A stretch of DNA of 64,000 nucleotides from Roseicella frigidaeris (GCF_003258945.1 NZ_QLIX01000019.1:1-64000); one strand, 5' to 3'. Positions 24,964 to 35,510 are shown, counted from the first letter of the stretch. Notes: generated by a model not told the origin, from the letters alone. Numbers and translations are program-made.

Positions 24964-27612
24964 TCAGCCGGCGAGCAGCCCCCGCACCGCCGCCAGGGCC
25001 TCCTCCGCCTTGCCGCCCTCGGGGCCGCCGGCCTGGGCCATCTCCGGCCGGCCGCCGCCGCCCTTGCCGCCCACCGCGGCCGCCGCGGCGCGCACCAGGG
25101 CCACGGCATCCGCCTTGCCCTTTGCCGCCTCGCCAAGCCCGGCGACGATGCTGGCCTTGCCCTCGGCGGTCGAGACCAGGGCGACGACATCCGCCGTGCC
25201 GCCCTTCAGGATGGCCTCGGCCAGCCCCTTCAGGTCGCGCGCCGGAACCTCGCCCAGGTGGCGCAGCGCGACGCGCAGCCCGCCCAGCGTCTCGACCTCG
25301 GCGCCGCCGCCGCCGGTCGCAAGCTGCTTGCGCAGCTCGGCCACGTCGCGCTCCAGCTTGCGCCGCTCCTCGAGCAGCGCCGCGATGCGGGCCGGCACCT
25401 CGGCGGGCGCGACGCGGAGCGCCGCCGCCGCCTCGCGCAGCCGGGCATCGGCCTGCTCGACCAGCCGCTCGGCGAAGGGGCCGGTCACCGCCTCGATGCG
25501 GCGCACCCCGGCCGAGACGGCGCCCTCGGAGACGATCCGGAACAGGCCGATATCGCCGGTGCGGCGCACATGCGTGCCGCCGCAGAGCTCGAGCGAGTAG
25601 ATGCCGCCCTTGTTGGCCGAGTCCGGGTCGTGGCCCATGCCGACCACCCGCACCTCGTCGCCGTATTTCTCGCCGAACAGCGCCATGGCGCCTTCCGCCA
25701 CCGCCTGCTCGGGCGACATCAGCCGGGTGGTGACCTCAGTGTTCTGGCGGATGCGGGCATTCACCTCCTCCTCCACCCAGGCGAGGTCGTCATCGCTCAT
25801 CGGGGTGGGCTGGGAGACGTCGAAGCGCAGCCGGTCGGGCGCGTTCAGCGAGCCCTTCTGCGCCACATGCGGGCCGAGGCGGCGGCGCAGCGCCTCGTGC
25901 AGCAGATGGGTGGCGCTGTGATGCGCCCGGACATGGGAGCGCCGGGCGTGGTCGACCTCGGCCTGCACCGCCAGCCCGACCCGCGCCTCGCCATGCGCCA
26001 CGGTGCCGAGATGCACGACGAGGTCGCCGAGCTTCTTCTGGGTGTCGCGCACCACGATGCGACAGGCCTCGCCGGCCGAGATCAGGCCGGCATCGCCCAC
26101 CTGGCCGCCGCTCTCGCCATAGAAGGGCGTCTGGTTCAGCACCACCGCCACCTCGGCGCCGACCGGGGCGCTCTCGACCGGGGCGCCGTCGCGGGTGATG
26201 GCGAGGATCTCGCCCTCGGCCGTCTCGGTCGAATAGCCGAGGAACTCGCTCGCCCCGACCTTCTCCTTGATGTCGAACCAGACGGCATCCGTCGCCGCCT
26301 CGCCCGAACCCGCCCAGGCGGCGCGGGCGCGGCGGCGCTGCTCGGTCATCGCCGCCTCGAAGCCGGCGACATCCACCGTCTTGCCCTCGGCGCGCAGCGC
26401 GTCCTGGGTCAGGTCGAGCGGGAAGCCGTAGGTGTCGTACAGGCGGAAGGCGACCTCGCCCGGCAGGGTGCCGCGATCGCCGAGCCGGCCGCTTTCCTCG
26501 GCGAGCAGGCCGAGGCCGCGTTCGAGCAGGTTGCGGAACTTCGTCTCCTCGAGCTTCAGCGTCTCCGTCACCAGCGCCTCGGCGCGCTGGATCTCGGGAT
26601 AGGCGGCGCCCATCTGGCGGACCAGGGTCGGCACCAGCCGGTGCAGCAGCGGCTCGCGCGAGCCCATCATATGGGCGTGGCGCATGGCGCGGCGGAGGAT
26701 GCGGCGCAGCACATAGCCGCGGCCCTCGTTGGAGGGCATCACGCCATCGGCGATGAGGAAGGTGCCGGCGCGGAGATGGTCGGCGACGACGCGGTGGCTG
26801 ACCTTGAAGCGGCCATCCGGGTCCTGCCCCGTCACCTCGGCCGAGGCGAGGATCAGCGCCCGCAGCGTGTCCGTGTCGTAATTGTCGTGCTTGCCCTGCA
26901 GGATGGCGGCGAAGCGCTCCAGCCCCATGCCGGTGTCGATCGAGGGCCGCGGCAGCGGCACGCGGGTGCCGGGCGGCCCCTCCTCGAACTGCATGAAGAC
27001 GAGGTTCCAGATCTCGATGAAGCGGTCGCCATCCTCGTCCGGGCTGCCGGGCGGGCCGCCGGGGATGGCGGGGCCATGGTCGAAGAAGATCTCGGAGCAG
27101 GGGCCGCAGGGGCCGGTATCGCCCATGCGCCAGAAATTATCCGCGGTCGGGATGCGGATGATGCGGCTGTCCGGCAGGCCAGCGACCTTCTTCCAGAAGA
27201 GCGGCGCCTCCTCGTCCTCGGAATAGACCGTGACCAACAGCCGGTCCTTCGGCAGGGCGAAATCCTTGGTCAGCAGGCTCCAGGCGTGGTGGATCGCCTG
27301 TTCCTTGAAGTAGTCGCCGAAGGAGAAATTGCCCAGCATCTCGAAGAAGGTGTGGTGCCGGGCGGTGTAGCCGACATTGTCGAGGTCGTTGTGCTTGCCG
27401 CCGGCGCGGACGCATTTCTGGGCGGTGGTGGCGCGGCTGTAGGCGTGCTTCTCCTGGCCGGTGAAGACGTTCTTGAACTGCACCATGCCGCTGTTGGCGA
27501 ACATGAGGGTGGGGTCGTTGCGCGGGACCAGCGGCGAGCTCTCGACCACCTGGTGCCCGTTGCGGGCGAAGTAGTCGAGGAAGGTGGCGCGGATATCGTT
27601 GCTGCTGGTCAT
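24964..27612 (-). CDS. alaS: Alanyl-tRNA synthetase
   Basis: An 882-aa protein, full length for the family. The N-terminal class II catalytic core has [55 protein letters not shown] and the [18 protein letters not shown] block (about 60-105). The editing domain has the metal-binding [13 protein letters not shown] (about 565) and [13 protein letters not shown] (about 670). The C-terminal oligomerisation/C-Ala domain ends in [16 protein letters not shown]. It charges tRNA-Ala in the cytoplasm and edits Ser/Gly mischarging. recA lies upstream on the same strand at 464 bases, an order shared with many proteobacteria. Confidence 0.98.
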   Translation of the reverse strand: MTSSNDIRATFLDYFARNGHQVVESSPLVPRNDPTLMFANSGMVQFKNVFTGQEKHAYSRATTAQKCVRAGGKHNDLDNVGYTARHHTFFEMLGNFSFGDYFKEQAIHHAWSLLTKDFALPKDRLLVTVYSEDEEAPLFWKKVAGLPDSRIIRIPTADNFWRMGDTGPCGPCSEIFFDHGPAIPGGPPGSPDEDGDRFIEIWNLVFMQFEEGPPGTRVPLPRPSIDTGMGLERFAAILQGKHDNYDTDTLRALILASAEVTGQDPDGRFKVSHRVVADHLRAGTFLIADGVMPSNEGRGYVLRRILRRAMRHAHMMGSREPLLHRLVPTLVRQMGAAYPEIQRAEALVTETLKLEETKFRNLLERGLGLLAEESGRLGDRGTLPGEVAFRLYDTYGFPLDLTQDALRAEGKTVDVAGFEAAMTEQRRRARAAWAGSGEAATDAVWFDIKEKVGASEFLGYSTETAEGEILAITRDGAPVESAPVGAEVAVVLNQTPFYGESGGQVGDAGLISAGEACRIVVRDTQKKLGDLVVHLGTVAHGEARVGLAVQAEVDHARRSHVRAHHSATHLLHEALRRRLGPHVAQKGSLNAPDRLRFDVSQPTPMSDDDLAWVEEEVNARIRQNTEVTTRLMSPEQAVAEGAMALFGEKYGDEVRVVGMGHDPDSANKGGIYSLELCGGTHVRRTGDIGLFRIVSEGAVSAGVRRIEAVTGPFAERLVEQADARLREAAAALRVAPAEVPARIAALLEERRKLERDVAELRKQLATGGGGAEVETLGGLRVALRHLGEVPARDLKGLAEAILKGGTADVVALVSTAEGKASIVAGLGEAAKGKADAVALVRAAAAAVGGKGGGGRPEMAQAGGPEGGKAEEALAAVRGLLAG

Positions 27613-28076
27613 CTCTGTCCCTGATGCCCTGCGGGAGGGTCCGTCTCCAGCCCCGGCCCAAGGGGCGCGACAAGGGCGTTGCCATGGGACGGGGTTCGCC
27701 GGCGCCGCGAGCCGGCCCCGCGGCGAACGCCCTGCGACGGCCCGCGCCCGCGATCGGGCGCCATGCCGCCAGGGGCCGTTGTCGGCAGGGCGGAGCCTGG
27801 CTCCCGGGCGGTCACGCCCATCCGCGACCCGCTCTAGCGCGCCGCAGGAAATGCGTCGAGGGGCGGCAGCGGCCAGGGGGCACCAGGGGGCAGACCAGGG
27901 GGCGGCGCCGGCATCGGGCCGGCAGGAGCCGGCCAGGGCGGCTCGGGGCGGCGGCTCGGGGCGGGCAACTCAGGCCGGGCGGGTCACCCCGCCCCGCCCG
28001 TCGCCCTGCCGCCGGCGGCGCGGCGCCCGGCCCGCCGCCCGCACCCGGCAGGGCGGCCGGGCCACGCGCCGGGCGG
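27613..28076. other. Intergenic region between recA and alaS
   Basis: 464 bases, extremely GC-rich. No gene with believable codon use was seen. Three imperfect direct copies of a ccagggggca-like unit occur at about 27876-27905. Several GC-only hairpins follow the recA stop, but none has a T run, so no terminator is called. The alaS promoter should lie near 27613-27700; no clear boxes are visible. Confidence 0.5.
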
Positions 28077-29126
<1,050 letters not shown>

Positions 29127-29293
29127 ACTGGCTGCCCCTGTCCTCGATCCGCCGAATACAACCGGGGCGATGTATGCCCACCGTTGTTTCGCTCGAAACC
29201 TAACACGCCGTGCCGGGTCGCGGGACCATGGCCGTTCCGCTCCGCCCCCGGCGGCGTTCCCAGGACTATGGCCCGGGCGACGCCCGAAAACAA

Positions 29294-29308
29294 GAACATT
29301 TAGTAAAC
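29294..29308 (-). promoter_or_regulatory. Candidate LexA (SOS) box upstream of recA
   Basis: On the minus strand GTTTACTAAATGTTC fits the alphaproteobacterial LexA pattern GTTC-N7-GTTC with one mismatch. It sits in the only AT-rich patch between the kinase gene and recA, 168 bases ahead of the recA start. That is farther than usual and implies a long leader or a second start. Confidence 0.45.
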
Positions 29309-29332
29309 ATCGGCCACGGCGCCCCGCTCGCG

Positions 29333-30844
29333 TCATGCCGCCGGCGCCGGCACGCGCCGCAGCGCCAGCGCCACCGCGCGCAGCAGCGCCGCGGGCTCGA
29401 AGGGCTTGGCCAGAATGGGGAAATCCTCGTCGGGCCGGGTCTCCACGCCGCTCGCGCCATAGCCCGACAGCAGCAGCACCGGCAGGCCGGGCCAGCGCTG
29501 GCGGAGGCCGCGCGCCAGGGCCAGCCCATCCATCCCCGGCAAGGCGAGATCGCTGACGAGCAGCGCCGGCCTTCGCTGCCCCTCCAGCAGCGCGAGCGCC
29601 GATTCGCCGCTCTCCGCCGCCAGGACGGCATGCCCGGCCCGCTCGAGCAGCCGAGTGCCGAGCCGGCGTAGCGCGGCCTCGTCCTCGACCAGCAGCACCA
29701 GACCATCCGCCGCCTGGGGCAGTGCCGCGGGCGGCAGGCCGGGCGCCGCCTGCGGCGGGGGCGGCGCCGGCGGCAGCAGGATGCGGAAGCGGCTGCCCTC
29801 GCCCACCCGGCTCTCGACGGAAACATGGCCGCCCAGCCCCGCCACGATCCGCTGCACGGTGGCGAGGCCGAGGCCGGTCCCGCCCGCCGCCGCCCGCGTG
29901 GTGAAGAAGGGCTCGAAGAGGCGCGGCAGACGCTCGGCCGGGATGCCGATGCCGGTATCGCTCACCTCCAGCGCCAGCCAGTCGCCCGGCGGCAGGCCTG
30001 CCCGCCCCGCCGGATGGAACCGCGTCGCGATGCGCAACCGCCCGCCCCCCGGCATGGCGTCCCGGGCATTGGCCGCGAGATTGAGAAGCAGCTGGTCGAG
30101 CTGCGCCGGCACCAAGCGGAGCCAGCCTTCCGGGGCCGCGAGCGCCAGCTCCAGCCGCACCGCGCGCCCGAGGAGATGGCGCAACATCGGCGCCATGCCG
30201 CGCAGCGCCGCATCCAGCGCCACGGGCTGTGGCGCCGGCGTCTCCCGCCGCAGCCCGGCCAGCACCTGCCGGAGCATCCCGCCGCCGCGTCGGGCAGCCT
30301 CCTCGACCGGTTCGAGCGCCCGCGCGGCGGCGGGCGGCAGGCCGGCCTCGCGCACCCCCGCGGCGCCCGCGAGGATGACCGCCAGCAGGTTGTTGACGTC
30401 ATGCGCGACGCCGCCGGCCAGCCATCCGAGCTGCGCCAGCCGGTCGAGCTCGTCGGGCCGCGGCGCCGCCGCGCCGTCCGCCGCGACCACCCGCAGCAGC
30501 AGCCAGCGCCGCGGCGCCAGCCCGGCCGGCAGGGGATGCAGCGTGAGCCGCCAGGCCACCGCCCCCGCCGCGGCCGGGGCGAGACGAAGCGCCGGCGGCG
30601 CGCCCCCGGCCCGGGCCGCCGCGAGGGCCGCGGCCAGGTCCGGGCCCGCCGCGGGCGCGAAGAGCGCGTCGAGCGGCAGGCCCGGCCTCGGCGCGCTGCC
30701 GGCCAGGCGCGCGAGGGCGGCATTGGCCGTGACGAGGCGGGCCGCGTCGTCGAGCAGCGCAAGGCCCTCCTCCACCGCATCGGCGAGGATGCGAAACCCC
30801 GCCAGGAGACCGACGGCCGGGCCCTCCGGCCCGGCTTCAGCCAC
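29333..30844 (-). CDS. cckA: CckA-like hybrid histidine kinase without membrane segments
   Basis: A 503-aa protein from GTG 30844, which overlaps the flhB stop by eight bases (GTGGCTGA). Residues about 15-115 form a degenerate PAS-like domain. The phosphoacceptor helix is [15 protein letters not shown] with His148, close to the CckA form (AHDFNNLL). The ATPase part has [10 protein letters not shown] (about 255), DTGIGIP (296-302) and [10 protein letters not shown] (about 321). The receiver domain has Asp432 in [11 protein letters not shown] and a Lys in ILAKPF. CckA phosphorylates ChpT and through it CtrA, which controls flagellar and cell-cycle genes in alphaproteobacteria. The usual two N-terminal membrane helices are absent, and the gene belongs to the flagellar operon. 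Confidence 0.65.
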   Translation of the reverse strand: MAEAGPEGPAVGLLAGFRILADAVEEGLALLDDAARLVTANAALARLAGSAPRPGLPLDALFAPAAGPDLAAALAAARAGGAPPALRLAPAAAGAVAWRLTLHPLPAGLAPRRWLLLRVVAADGAAAPRPDELDRLAQLGWLAGGVAHDVNNLLAVILAGAAGVREAGLPPAAARALEPVEEAARRGGGMLRQVLAGLRRETPAPQPVALDAALRGMAPMLRHLLGRAVRLELALAAPEGWLRLVPAQLDQLLLNLAANARDAMPGGGRLRIATRFHPAGRAGLPPGDWLALEVSDTGIGIPAERLPRLFEPFFTTRAAAGGTGLGLATVQRIVAGLGGHVSVESRVGEGSRFRILLPPAPPPPQAAPGLPPAALPQAADGLVLLVEDEAALRRLGTRLLERAGHAVLAAESGESALALLEGQRRPALLVSDLALPGMDGLALARGLRQRWPGLPVLLLSGYGASGVETRPDEDFPILAKPFEPAALLRAVALALRRVPAPAA

Positions 30845-31886
30845 GCGCCGCGCGGCCCTGCAGCCGCCAGACATAGGAGATGATCTCGGCCACCGCCTGC
30901 CAGTGCTCGGCCGGGATCTCGGCATCGACCTCCAGCCGGTAGAGGGCACGGGCGAGCGGCGGGTTGGCGACCAGCGGCACGCCATGCTCCTCGGCCACCG
31001 CCCGGATGCGCGCCGCCATCGCGTCGACCCCCTTCGCCACCAGCCGCGGTGCCGCGGACTGCCCCTGCTGGTAGAACAAGGCCACAGCGTAATGTGTTGG
31101 GTTCGTTATGACAACGGTTGCCTTCGGCACCGCGGCCAGCATGCGCTGCCGGGCCCGGCTTTCCCGCAGCCGGCGCAGCCGGGCCTTCACCTGCGGATCG
31201 CCCTCGGCGTCCCGCATCTCCTCCTTCAGATCCTCCCGGCTCATGCGCAGCTGCCGCAGATGCCGCCAGCGGACCAGCAGCAGGTCGAGGGCGGCGAGCA
31301 CGGCGAAGGCGCCGAGCGCGACCAGCAGCAGATGCAGCACCTCGCGGCCGATGCGCTCCGGCAGCGCCCCGATCGGCTGGTGCAGCGCCGCCGGCAGCAG
31401 CCGCAGGTCGATCGCCAGCCAGAGCGCGCCGCCGACCACGGCCAGCTTGAGCAGGGTGCGCGGCAGCTCGAACCACGCCTCCTTGCCGATCAGCCGCTGC
31501 AGGCCCTTGGCGGGGTTGAGCCGGGCGAGGTCGGGCAGCACCGCCTCGGGCCGCAGCAGCAGCCCCGATTGCGCGAGATGCCCGAGGATGACGGCGAGGG
31601 CGGCGACGCCGATCACCGGCAGGGCCAGCCGCGCCCCGGCCCGCAGCAGGGCGATCGCCGCCGCGCCGTCCGGCACCGGCGCCTCGAGCAGGACCTGCAG
31701 GGCCTGCAGCCAGGCCAGGCCGGCGGCCGGCAGGGTCAGGATGCCGGCGAGCGTTGCGGCCAGCAGGGTCGCGCAGGCGACGGCCTCGCGCGAAACCGGC
31801 ACCTGCCCCTGTTCGCGCGCCTTGTCGAGCCGGCGCTGTGTCGGGGCTTCCGTGCGGTCCTCGGCATCCTGCCCGCCGCCGGCCAT
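30837..31886 (-). CDS. flhB: Flagellar export apparatus protein FlhB
   Basis: A 349-aa protein that starts DRTEAPTQRRLDKAREQGQVP, the standard FlhB opening. Four membrane helices lie between about 35 and 205. A cytoplasmic linker is followed by the autocleavage site NPTH at 262-265 (cut between Asn and Pro) and the C-terminal domain VPLVANPPLARALYRL. FlhB switches the export apparatus from rod/hook to filament substrates. It follows fliR after three bases and overlaps the kinase gene by eight. Confidence 0.95.
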   Translation of the reverse strand: MAGGGQDAEDRTEAPTQRRLDKAREQGQVPVSREAVACATLLAATLAGILTLPAAGLAWLQALQVLLEAPVPDGAAAIALLRAGARLALPVIGVAALAVILGHLAQSGLLLRPEAVLPDLARLNPAKGLQRLIGKEAWFELPRTLLKLAVVGGALWLAIDLRLLPAALHQPIGALPERIGREVLHLLLVALGAFAVLAALDLLLVRWRHLRQLRMSREDLKEEMRDAEGDPQVKARLRRLRESRARQRMLAAVPKATVVITNPTHYAVALFYQQGQSAAPRLVAKGVDAMAARIRAVAEEHGVPLVANPPLARALYRLEVDAEIPAEHWQAVAEIISYVWRLQGRAARG

Positions 31887-31889
31887 GGC

Positions 31890-32651
31890 TCAGGGCAGCC
31901 CCGGCAGCGAGGCCAGCCCGTCCCGGATGGCGGCCAGCCAGGCCGCGAGCAGGGCCGGCAGCAGCATCGCCAGCAGCAGCAGGCCGCCGAGGATCTGGCC
32001 GGGCGCGGCCAGGGCGAAGACCTGGATCTGCGGCGCCAGCCGCGCCAGCAGGCCGAGCGCGAACTGCCCGAGGATGTTCGCCAGGACCAGGGGCGCCGCC
32101 AGGCGCAACGCCAGGGAGAGGCTGTCCGCCACCGCCTGCGCCAGGCTCGCGGCCTGGGCCGGCACCGGCAGGCCGCCGCCCGCCGGCAGCACCGCGTAGC
32201 TCTCGGCCAGCGCCCGCAGCGGCAGGGCGTAGAGGCCGGTCGAGAGGACGAGGACCGTCGCGGCGAGGCCGAAGAAGCGGGAGAGCACGGTGCCCTGCGC
32301 GCCGAAGGCGATGTCGCCCTGCAAGGGACTGGCCAGCCCGACCATCAGCGCCATCACCTGCCCGGCCTGGGAGAGCGCCAGCTCCAGCAGCCGCGCCAGC
32401 AGGCCGAGCCAGAGGCCGATCACCGTCTCGATCGCCAGCAGGCGCAGCAGCGCCGGCACCGCCTCGGTCATCGGCGGCAGCGCCGGCTGCGCCAGCGGCA
32501 GGACCAGCGCGGTCAGGCCGAGGACGAGGGCGAGACGGATCGTCGCCGGCACCTCGGCGGCGCCGAGGCCCGGCAGCAGCATCACTGCCCCGCCGATGCG
32601 CGCGAGCACCAGCATGGCCTGGAAGGCGAGAAGCGGCAGCGCCTCGCTCAC
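31890..32651 (-). CDS. fliR: Flagellar export apparatus protein FliR
   Basis: A 253-aa protein from a GTG at 32651 that overlaps the fliQ stop (GTGA); a longer in-frame reading would run back through fliQ and is not used. Six hydrophobic helices are spread along the protein. Family-like blocks are FQAMLVLARIGGAVMLLPGLGA, PATIRLALVLGLTALVLP and GQVMALMVGLASPLQGD. FliR combines with FliP and FliQ in the export gate inside the basal body. Order and overlap with fliQ are as in most flagellar operons. Confidence 0.93.
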   Translation of the reverse strand: MSEALPLLAFQAMLVLARIGGAVMLLPGLGAAEVPATIRLALVLGLTALVLPLAQPALPPMTEAVPALLRLLAIETVIGLWLGLLARLLELALSQAGQVMALMVGLASPLQGDIAFGAQGTVLSRFFGLAATVLVLSTGLYALPLRALAESYAVLPAGGGLPVPAQAASLAQAVADSLSLALRLAAPLVLANILGQFALGLLARLAPQIQVFALAAPGQILGGLLLLAMLLPALLAAWLAAIRDGLASLPGLP

Positions 32652-32923
32652 CGCATCGTCCCGAGCTCGACCATCCGCTCGAAGAGCTGGCCGGCATAGC
32701 CCTGCACCGCCAGCGTCATGCGCGGCGCGAGCAGCATCAGCACCACCGCCATGGCGGCGAGCTTCGGCAGGAAGGCGAGGGTCTGCTCCTGGATCTGCGT
32801 CATCGCCTGCAGCACCGAGACCACGAGGCCAATGCCGAGCATCGCCAGCAGGGGCGGCCAGGCCAGGTGCAGCGCCAGCCACAGCGCCTCGCGCAGCGCC
32901 AGCGCGGTCGGGTCGCTCTCCAT
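32648..32923 (-). CDS. fliQ: Flagellar export apparatus protein FliQ
   Basis: A 91-aa protein with two hydrophobic helices (about 16-38 and 55-75). The family motif is VSVLQAMTQIQEQTLAFLPK. FliQ subunits pack around the FliP-FliR core in the export gate. The start at 32923 lies three bases after the fliE stop and the stop overlaps fliR. Confidence 0.93.
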   Translation of the reverse strand: MESDPTALALREALWLALHLAWPPLLAMLGIGLVVSVLQAMTQIQEQTLAFLPKLAAMAVVLMLLAPRMTLAVQGYAGQLFERMVELGTMR

Positions 32924-32926
32924 CGG

Positions 32927-33223
32927 CTAGATCGGCATCCGCATGACGTCCTGGTAGGCGGAGACCACCTTGTCGCGCAGCGTCGTCGCGGTCTGCAGCG
33001 CCAGCTCGGCCCGCGACACGGCGAGGACGACCTCGGTGACGCTGCCCTGGCCGAGCAGCGCCTGGGTGCTGGCGGCATCAGCGGCGTGGCCGACCTCGAC
33101 GGCCCCCTCGGCGGCGCGGCGCAACGTCTCGCCGAAGCTGCCCGCCCCCTCCCCGCCGCCGGCCTGCGCCTGCACGCTGCGATAGGCGGCGGCCGCCTGC
33201 GCCGGCGCGAGCGCGGCCGGCAT
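32927..33223 (-). CDS. fliE: Flagellar hook-basal body protein FliE
   Basis: A 98-aa protein, usual length. The C-terminal part carries the family pattern SVTEVVLAVSRAELALQTATTLRDKVVSAYQDVMRMPI. FliE joins the MS ring to the rod and is the first rod protein exported. Its start shares one base with the flgC stop. Confidence 0.94.
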   Translation of the reverse strand: MPAALAPAQAAAAYRSVQAQAGGGEGAGSFGETLRRAAEGAVEVGHAADAASTQALLGQGSVTEVVLAVSRAELALQTATTLRDKVVSAYQDVMRMPI

Positions 33224-33630
33224 CAGCGCAGCGCCTCGATGGTGCGGGTCAGCATGCCGCGCGTGACCTCGAGCACCGAGAGGTTGGCGCTGTAGCTGCG
33301 CTGCGCCTCCCGCATGTCCATCATCTCGACCATGCTGTCGACATTCGGCCGCTTGACGTAGCCGCGTGCGTCGGCGGCGGGATGCCCCGGATCGTGCACC
33401 TCCGGGAAATCGCCGGGCGCGGTGCCGATGCGCCGCACCTCCACCGTCTCGGCGCCGAGGGCGCGGTCGAGATGGCTGCCGAAGGTGACCGTCCGGCGCC
33501 GGTAGGGATCGGCCCCCGGCGCCTCGCCGGTGCTGTCCTGGTTGGCGAGGTTCTCCGCCACCACCCGCAGCCGGGTGGATTGCGCCGCCATGCCGGCAGC
33601 GGAGATGCGCAACGCCCGTTCGAGATCCAT
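33223..33630 (-). CDS. flgC: Flagellar proximal rod protein FlgC
   Basis: A 135-aa protein. The rod-protein N-terminus ALRISAAGMAAQSTRLRVVAENLANQDS and the FlgC-type block DARGYVKRPNVDSMVEMMDMREAQRSYSANLSVLEV are both clear. The end TRTIEALR is typical. It assembles with FlgB and FlgF as the proximal rod. It lies 13 bases after flgB. Confidence 0.96.
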   Translation of the reverse strand: MDLERALRISAAGMAAQSTRLRVVAENLANQDSTGEAPGADPYRRRTVTFGSHLDRALGAETVEVRRIGTAPGDFPEVHDPGHPAADARGYVKRPNVDSMVEMMDMREAQRSYSANLSVLEVTRGMLTRTIEALR

Positions 33631-33643
33631 GCCGGGTCAGCTC

Positions 33644-34036
33644 CTATTGCCCGCGGCCGAGGGCGGTGCGGAACAGGCCGAGCCAGCGCCGGTGCAGGCC
33701 GATGGCCAGCGCATGGGCATTGTCGGTATCGGCGACCCGCATCGCCTCGACATCGAGCGAGACGGCGTTGCCGTTCGGCGCCACCTCGGCCAGGTGCCGG
33801 TCCGCCACTGCCCGGTCCGTTCCCGCCTTGCCGAGATGGCGGGCATCGGTGCGGGCCATGTCCACCCCGGCGCCGCCCTGGCGGGCCAGCAGCCGCGCGA
33901 AATCCGGCAGGTCGCGCGGGCGGTAGCCCGGCGTGTCGGCATTGGCGATGTTCTGCGCCAGCACGCGCTGCCGGGCATCGAGCCAGGCGAGCCGGCGTTC
34001 GGCGAGGTCGAGGGTCGGGCTCTGCGACGGGTCCAT
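33644..34036 (-). CDS. flgB: Flagellar proximal rod protein FlgB
   Basis: A 130-aa protein from ATG 34036 (MDPSQSPTLDLAERRLAWLDARQ); upstream in-frame codons lack a ribosome site and similarity. The rod motif is VLAQNIANADTPGYRPRDLPDF (about 27-48). First gene of the minus-strand flagellar unit. The divergent spacer to the next plus gene is 181 bases. Confidence 0.94.
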   Translation of the reverse strand: MDPSQSPTLDLAERRLAWLDARQRVLAQNIANADTPGYRPRDLPDFARLLARQGGAGVDMARTDARHLGKAGTDRAVADRHLAEVAPNGNAVSLDVEAMRVADTDNAHALAIGLHRRWLGLFRTALGRGQ

Positions 34037-34189
34037 GCCGCGATCCTCGCCGGCGCCAGGCGAAGATTCGGTAAACCCGGGCGCGGCGCTGGCCATGGCC
34101 CCGCCGCGGCTGGCGGTGATGCTCCCTGCGCAGGAGGGGATTCCATGGGGTCCCCGCAAAGCCGCGCAGCGGGTGTGTGGGGGGAGTTC

Positions 34190-34215
34190 TTAACCCTTCC
34201 CGGCAAAAGCTGCCG
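34190..34215. promoter_or_regulatory. CtrA-like half-site and hairpin in the divergent flagellar spacer
   Basis: TTAACCCTT at 34190-34198 resembles the CtrA half-site TTAACCAT with two mismatches in the last bases. Directly after it CCGGCA-AAAGC-TGCCGG (34199-34215) forms a 6-bp hairpin ending two bases before the start codon at 34218, where a ribosome site would be expected. Regulation by CtrA fits the nearby CckA-like kinase, but the evidence is a single short match. Confidence 0.3.
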
Positions 34216-34217
34216 GC

Positions 34218-34463
34218 ATGAGCATGCCCGAAGCCGTCCCCACCCTCACCGCCATCGAGTCGATGCGCGGCACCCTCGCCATGGCCCGCGCCCTGGTCGA
34301 TTCCGGCCGTCAGGTCGATCTCGTCGGGCTCGATGGCGGCGCGGCCGCGCTCTGCGCCGCCATCAGCCTGCTGCCGCGCGAGCAGGGCCGGACGATGCTG
34401 CCCGCCCTGCTCTCCCTGGTCGCCGAGATCGACGGGCTGCGCTGCGCCCTGCAGCCGGGCTGA
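34218..34463 (+). CDS. Hypothetical 81-aa protein preceding fliO
   Basis: A small protein: MSMPEAVPTLTAIESMRG, then two predicted helices (AMARALVDSGRQVDL and LPALLSLVAEIDGLRCALQPG). It has no signal peptide, no membrane helix and no motif I recognise. Codon use is like its neighbours. It is 33 bases ahead of fliO on the same strand, so it is probably translated in the flagellar unit. Position suggests an export chaperone or assembly factor; nothing in the sequence proves it. No normal ribosome site is visible, because a hairpin occupies that position. Confidence 0.6.
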   Translation: MSMPEAVPTLTAIESMRGTLAMARALVDSGRQVDLVGLDGGAAALCAAISLLPREQGRTMLPALLSLVAEIDGLRCALQPG

Positions 34464-34496
34464 GCATCCACCCCCACCGCGGCAGGAGGCCACGGC

Positions 34497-34757
34497 GTGA
34501 TCCCCGATACCGACCTGATGCTGCGTGCGGGCGGCGCCCTCGCCGTGCTGGTCGTCCCGCTCTGGCTGGCGACGCGGGCGCTGCGCGGCCGCCGGCGGAG
34601 CCGCCCCGGCCATCGCCTCGCCCTCGCGGAGTCGCTGGCCCTCGACCCCCGTCGCCGCCTCCTGCTGGTGCGCTGCGACGGGCGGGAGCTGCTGCTGCTG
34701 ACCGGCGGCAGCCAGGATGCCGTCATCGGCTGGCTGCCGGGGCCCGGCGCCCGATGA
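34497..34757 (+). CDS. fliO: Flagellar biosynthesis protein FliO
   Basis: An 86-aa protein from GTG 34497 (CAGGAGG upstream). One membrane helix (about 9-26), an Arg-rich turn, then a compact beta-rich domain SLALDPRRRLLLVRCDGRELLLLTGG, the signature of FliO. FliO is a chaperone for FliP ring assembly. The stop overlaps fliP (ATGA). Confidence 0.85.
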   Translation: MIPDTDLMLRAGGALAVLVVPLWLATRALRGRRRSRPGHRLALAESLALDPRRRLLLVRCDGRELLLLTGGSQDAVIGWLPGPGAR

Positions 34758-35494
34758 GGCGGCTCGGCTGGATCGCGCTGCCGCTCTGCGCCCTGGCATT
34801 GCCCGCGGCGGCCCAGAGCGTCGCCATCGACCTCGGCGCCGCTGGGCAGCCGGGCGCCACCTCGCGCCTGGTGCAGCTCACGGCGCTGGTCGGCCTGCTC
34901 TCCCTCGCCCCCTCCCTGCTGGTGATGGCGACGGCCTTCACCCGCATCGTCATCGTGCTCTCGCTGCTGCGCAGCGCCATCGGCGCGCAGGGCGTGCCGC
35001 CCAACCCGGTGCTGATCGGGCTCGCCCTGTTCCTCACCCTCTTCGTCATGCAGCCGGTGCTGGACCAGAGCTGGACCGGCGGCCTCCAGCCGCTGATGGA
35101 AGGCCGCATCGGCGAGCTCGACGGCCTCGCCGCCGCGGCCGAGCCCTTCCGCCGCTTCATGGCCGGGCAGGTGACGGAGCCCGATCTCTCGCTCTTCCTC
35201 GACCTCGCCAGGCTGCCGCCGGTGCCCGAGGGCGCGGCGGCGGATCAGATCCCCTGGCGGGCGCTGCTGCCGGCCTTCCTGGTGAGCGAGCTGAAGCGCG
35301 CCTTCGAGATCGGCTTCCTGCTCTTCCTGCCCTTCCTCGTGCTCGACATGGTGGTGGCCAGCCTGCTGATGTCGCTCGGCATGATGATGCTGCCACCGAA
35401 CGTCGTGGCGCTGCCCTTCAAGCTGATCTTCTTCGTGCTGATCGATGGCTGGCGGCTGGTGGCGGGCAGCCTGGTGCAGGGCTTCGGCCCCTGA
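34754..35494 (+). CDS. fliP: Flagellar export apparatus protein FliP
   Basis: A 246-aa protein. A cleavable signal (RRLGWIALPLCALALPAAAQ) is followed by four membrane helices. Family blocks are TAFTRIVIVLSLLRSAIGAQGVPPNPVLIGLALFLTLFVM, PAFLVSELKRAFEIGFLLFLPFLVLDMVVASLLMSLGMMMLPP and LPFKLIFFVLIDGWRLV. FliP forms the five-fold core of the export gate. Last gene of the plus unit; it converges with a Bug-receptor gene 16 bases further on. Confidence 0.96.
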   Translation: MRRLGWIALPLCALALPAAAQSVAIDLGAAGQPGATSRLVQLTALVGLLSLAPSLLVMATAFTRIVIVLSLLRSAIGAQGVPPNPVLIGLALFLTLFVMQPVLDQSWTGGLQPLMEGRIGELDGLAAAAEPFRRFMAGQVTEPDLSLFLDLARLPPVPEGAAADQIPWRALLPAFLVSELKRAFEIGFLLFLPFLVLDMVVASLLMSLGMMMLPPNVVALPFKLIFFVLIDGWRLVAGSLVQGFGP

Positions 35495-35510
35495 CGGCGA
35501 CGGCCGCCGC

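Noticed and set aside
24367-27624. A very long open frame (1085 codons) on the plus strand
   Set aside because: It is antisense to alaS, which has all family motifs; long antisense frames are normal at this GC content.
27876-27905. Direct repeats in the recA-alaS gap as an iteron-type origin
   Set aside because: Only three imperfect, fully GC units, no AT-rich element and no replication gene near.
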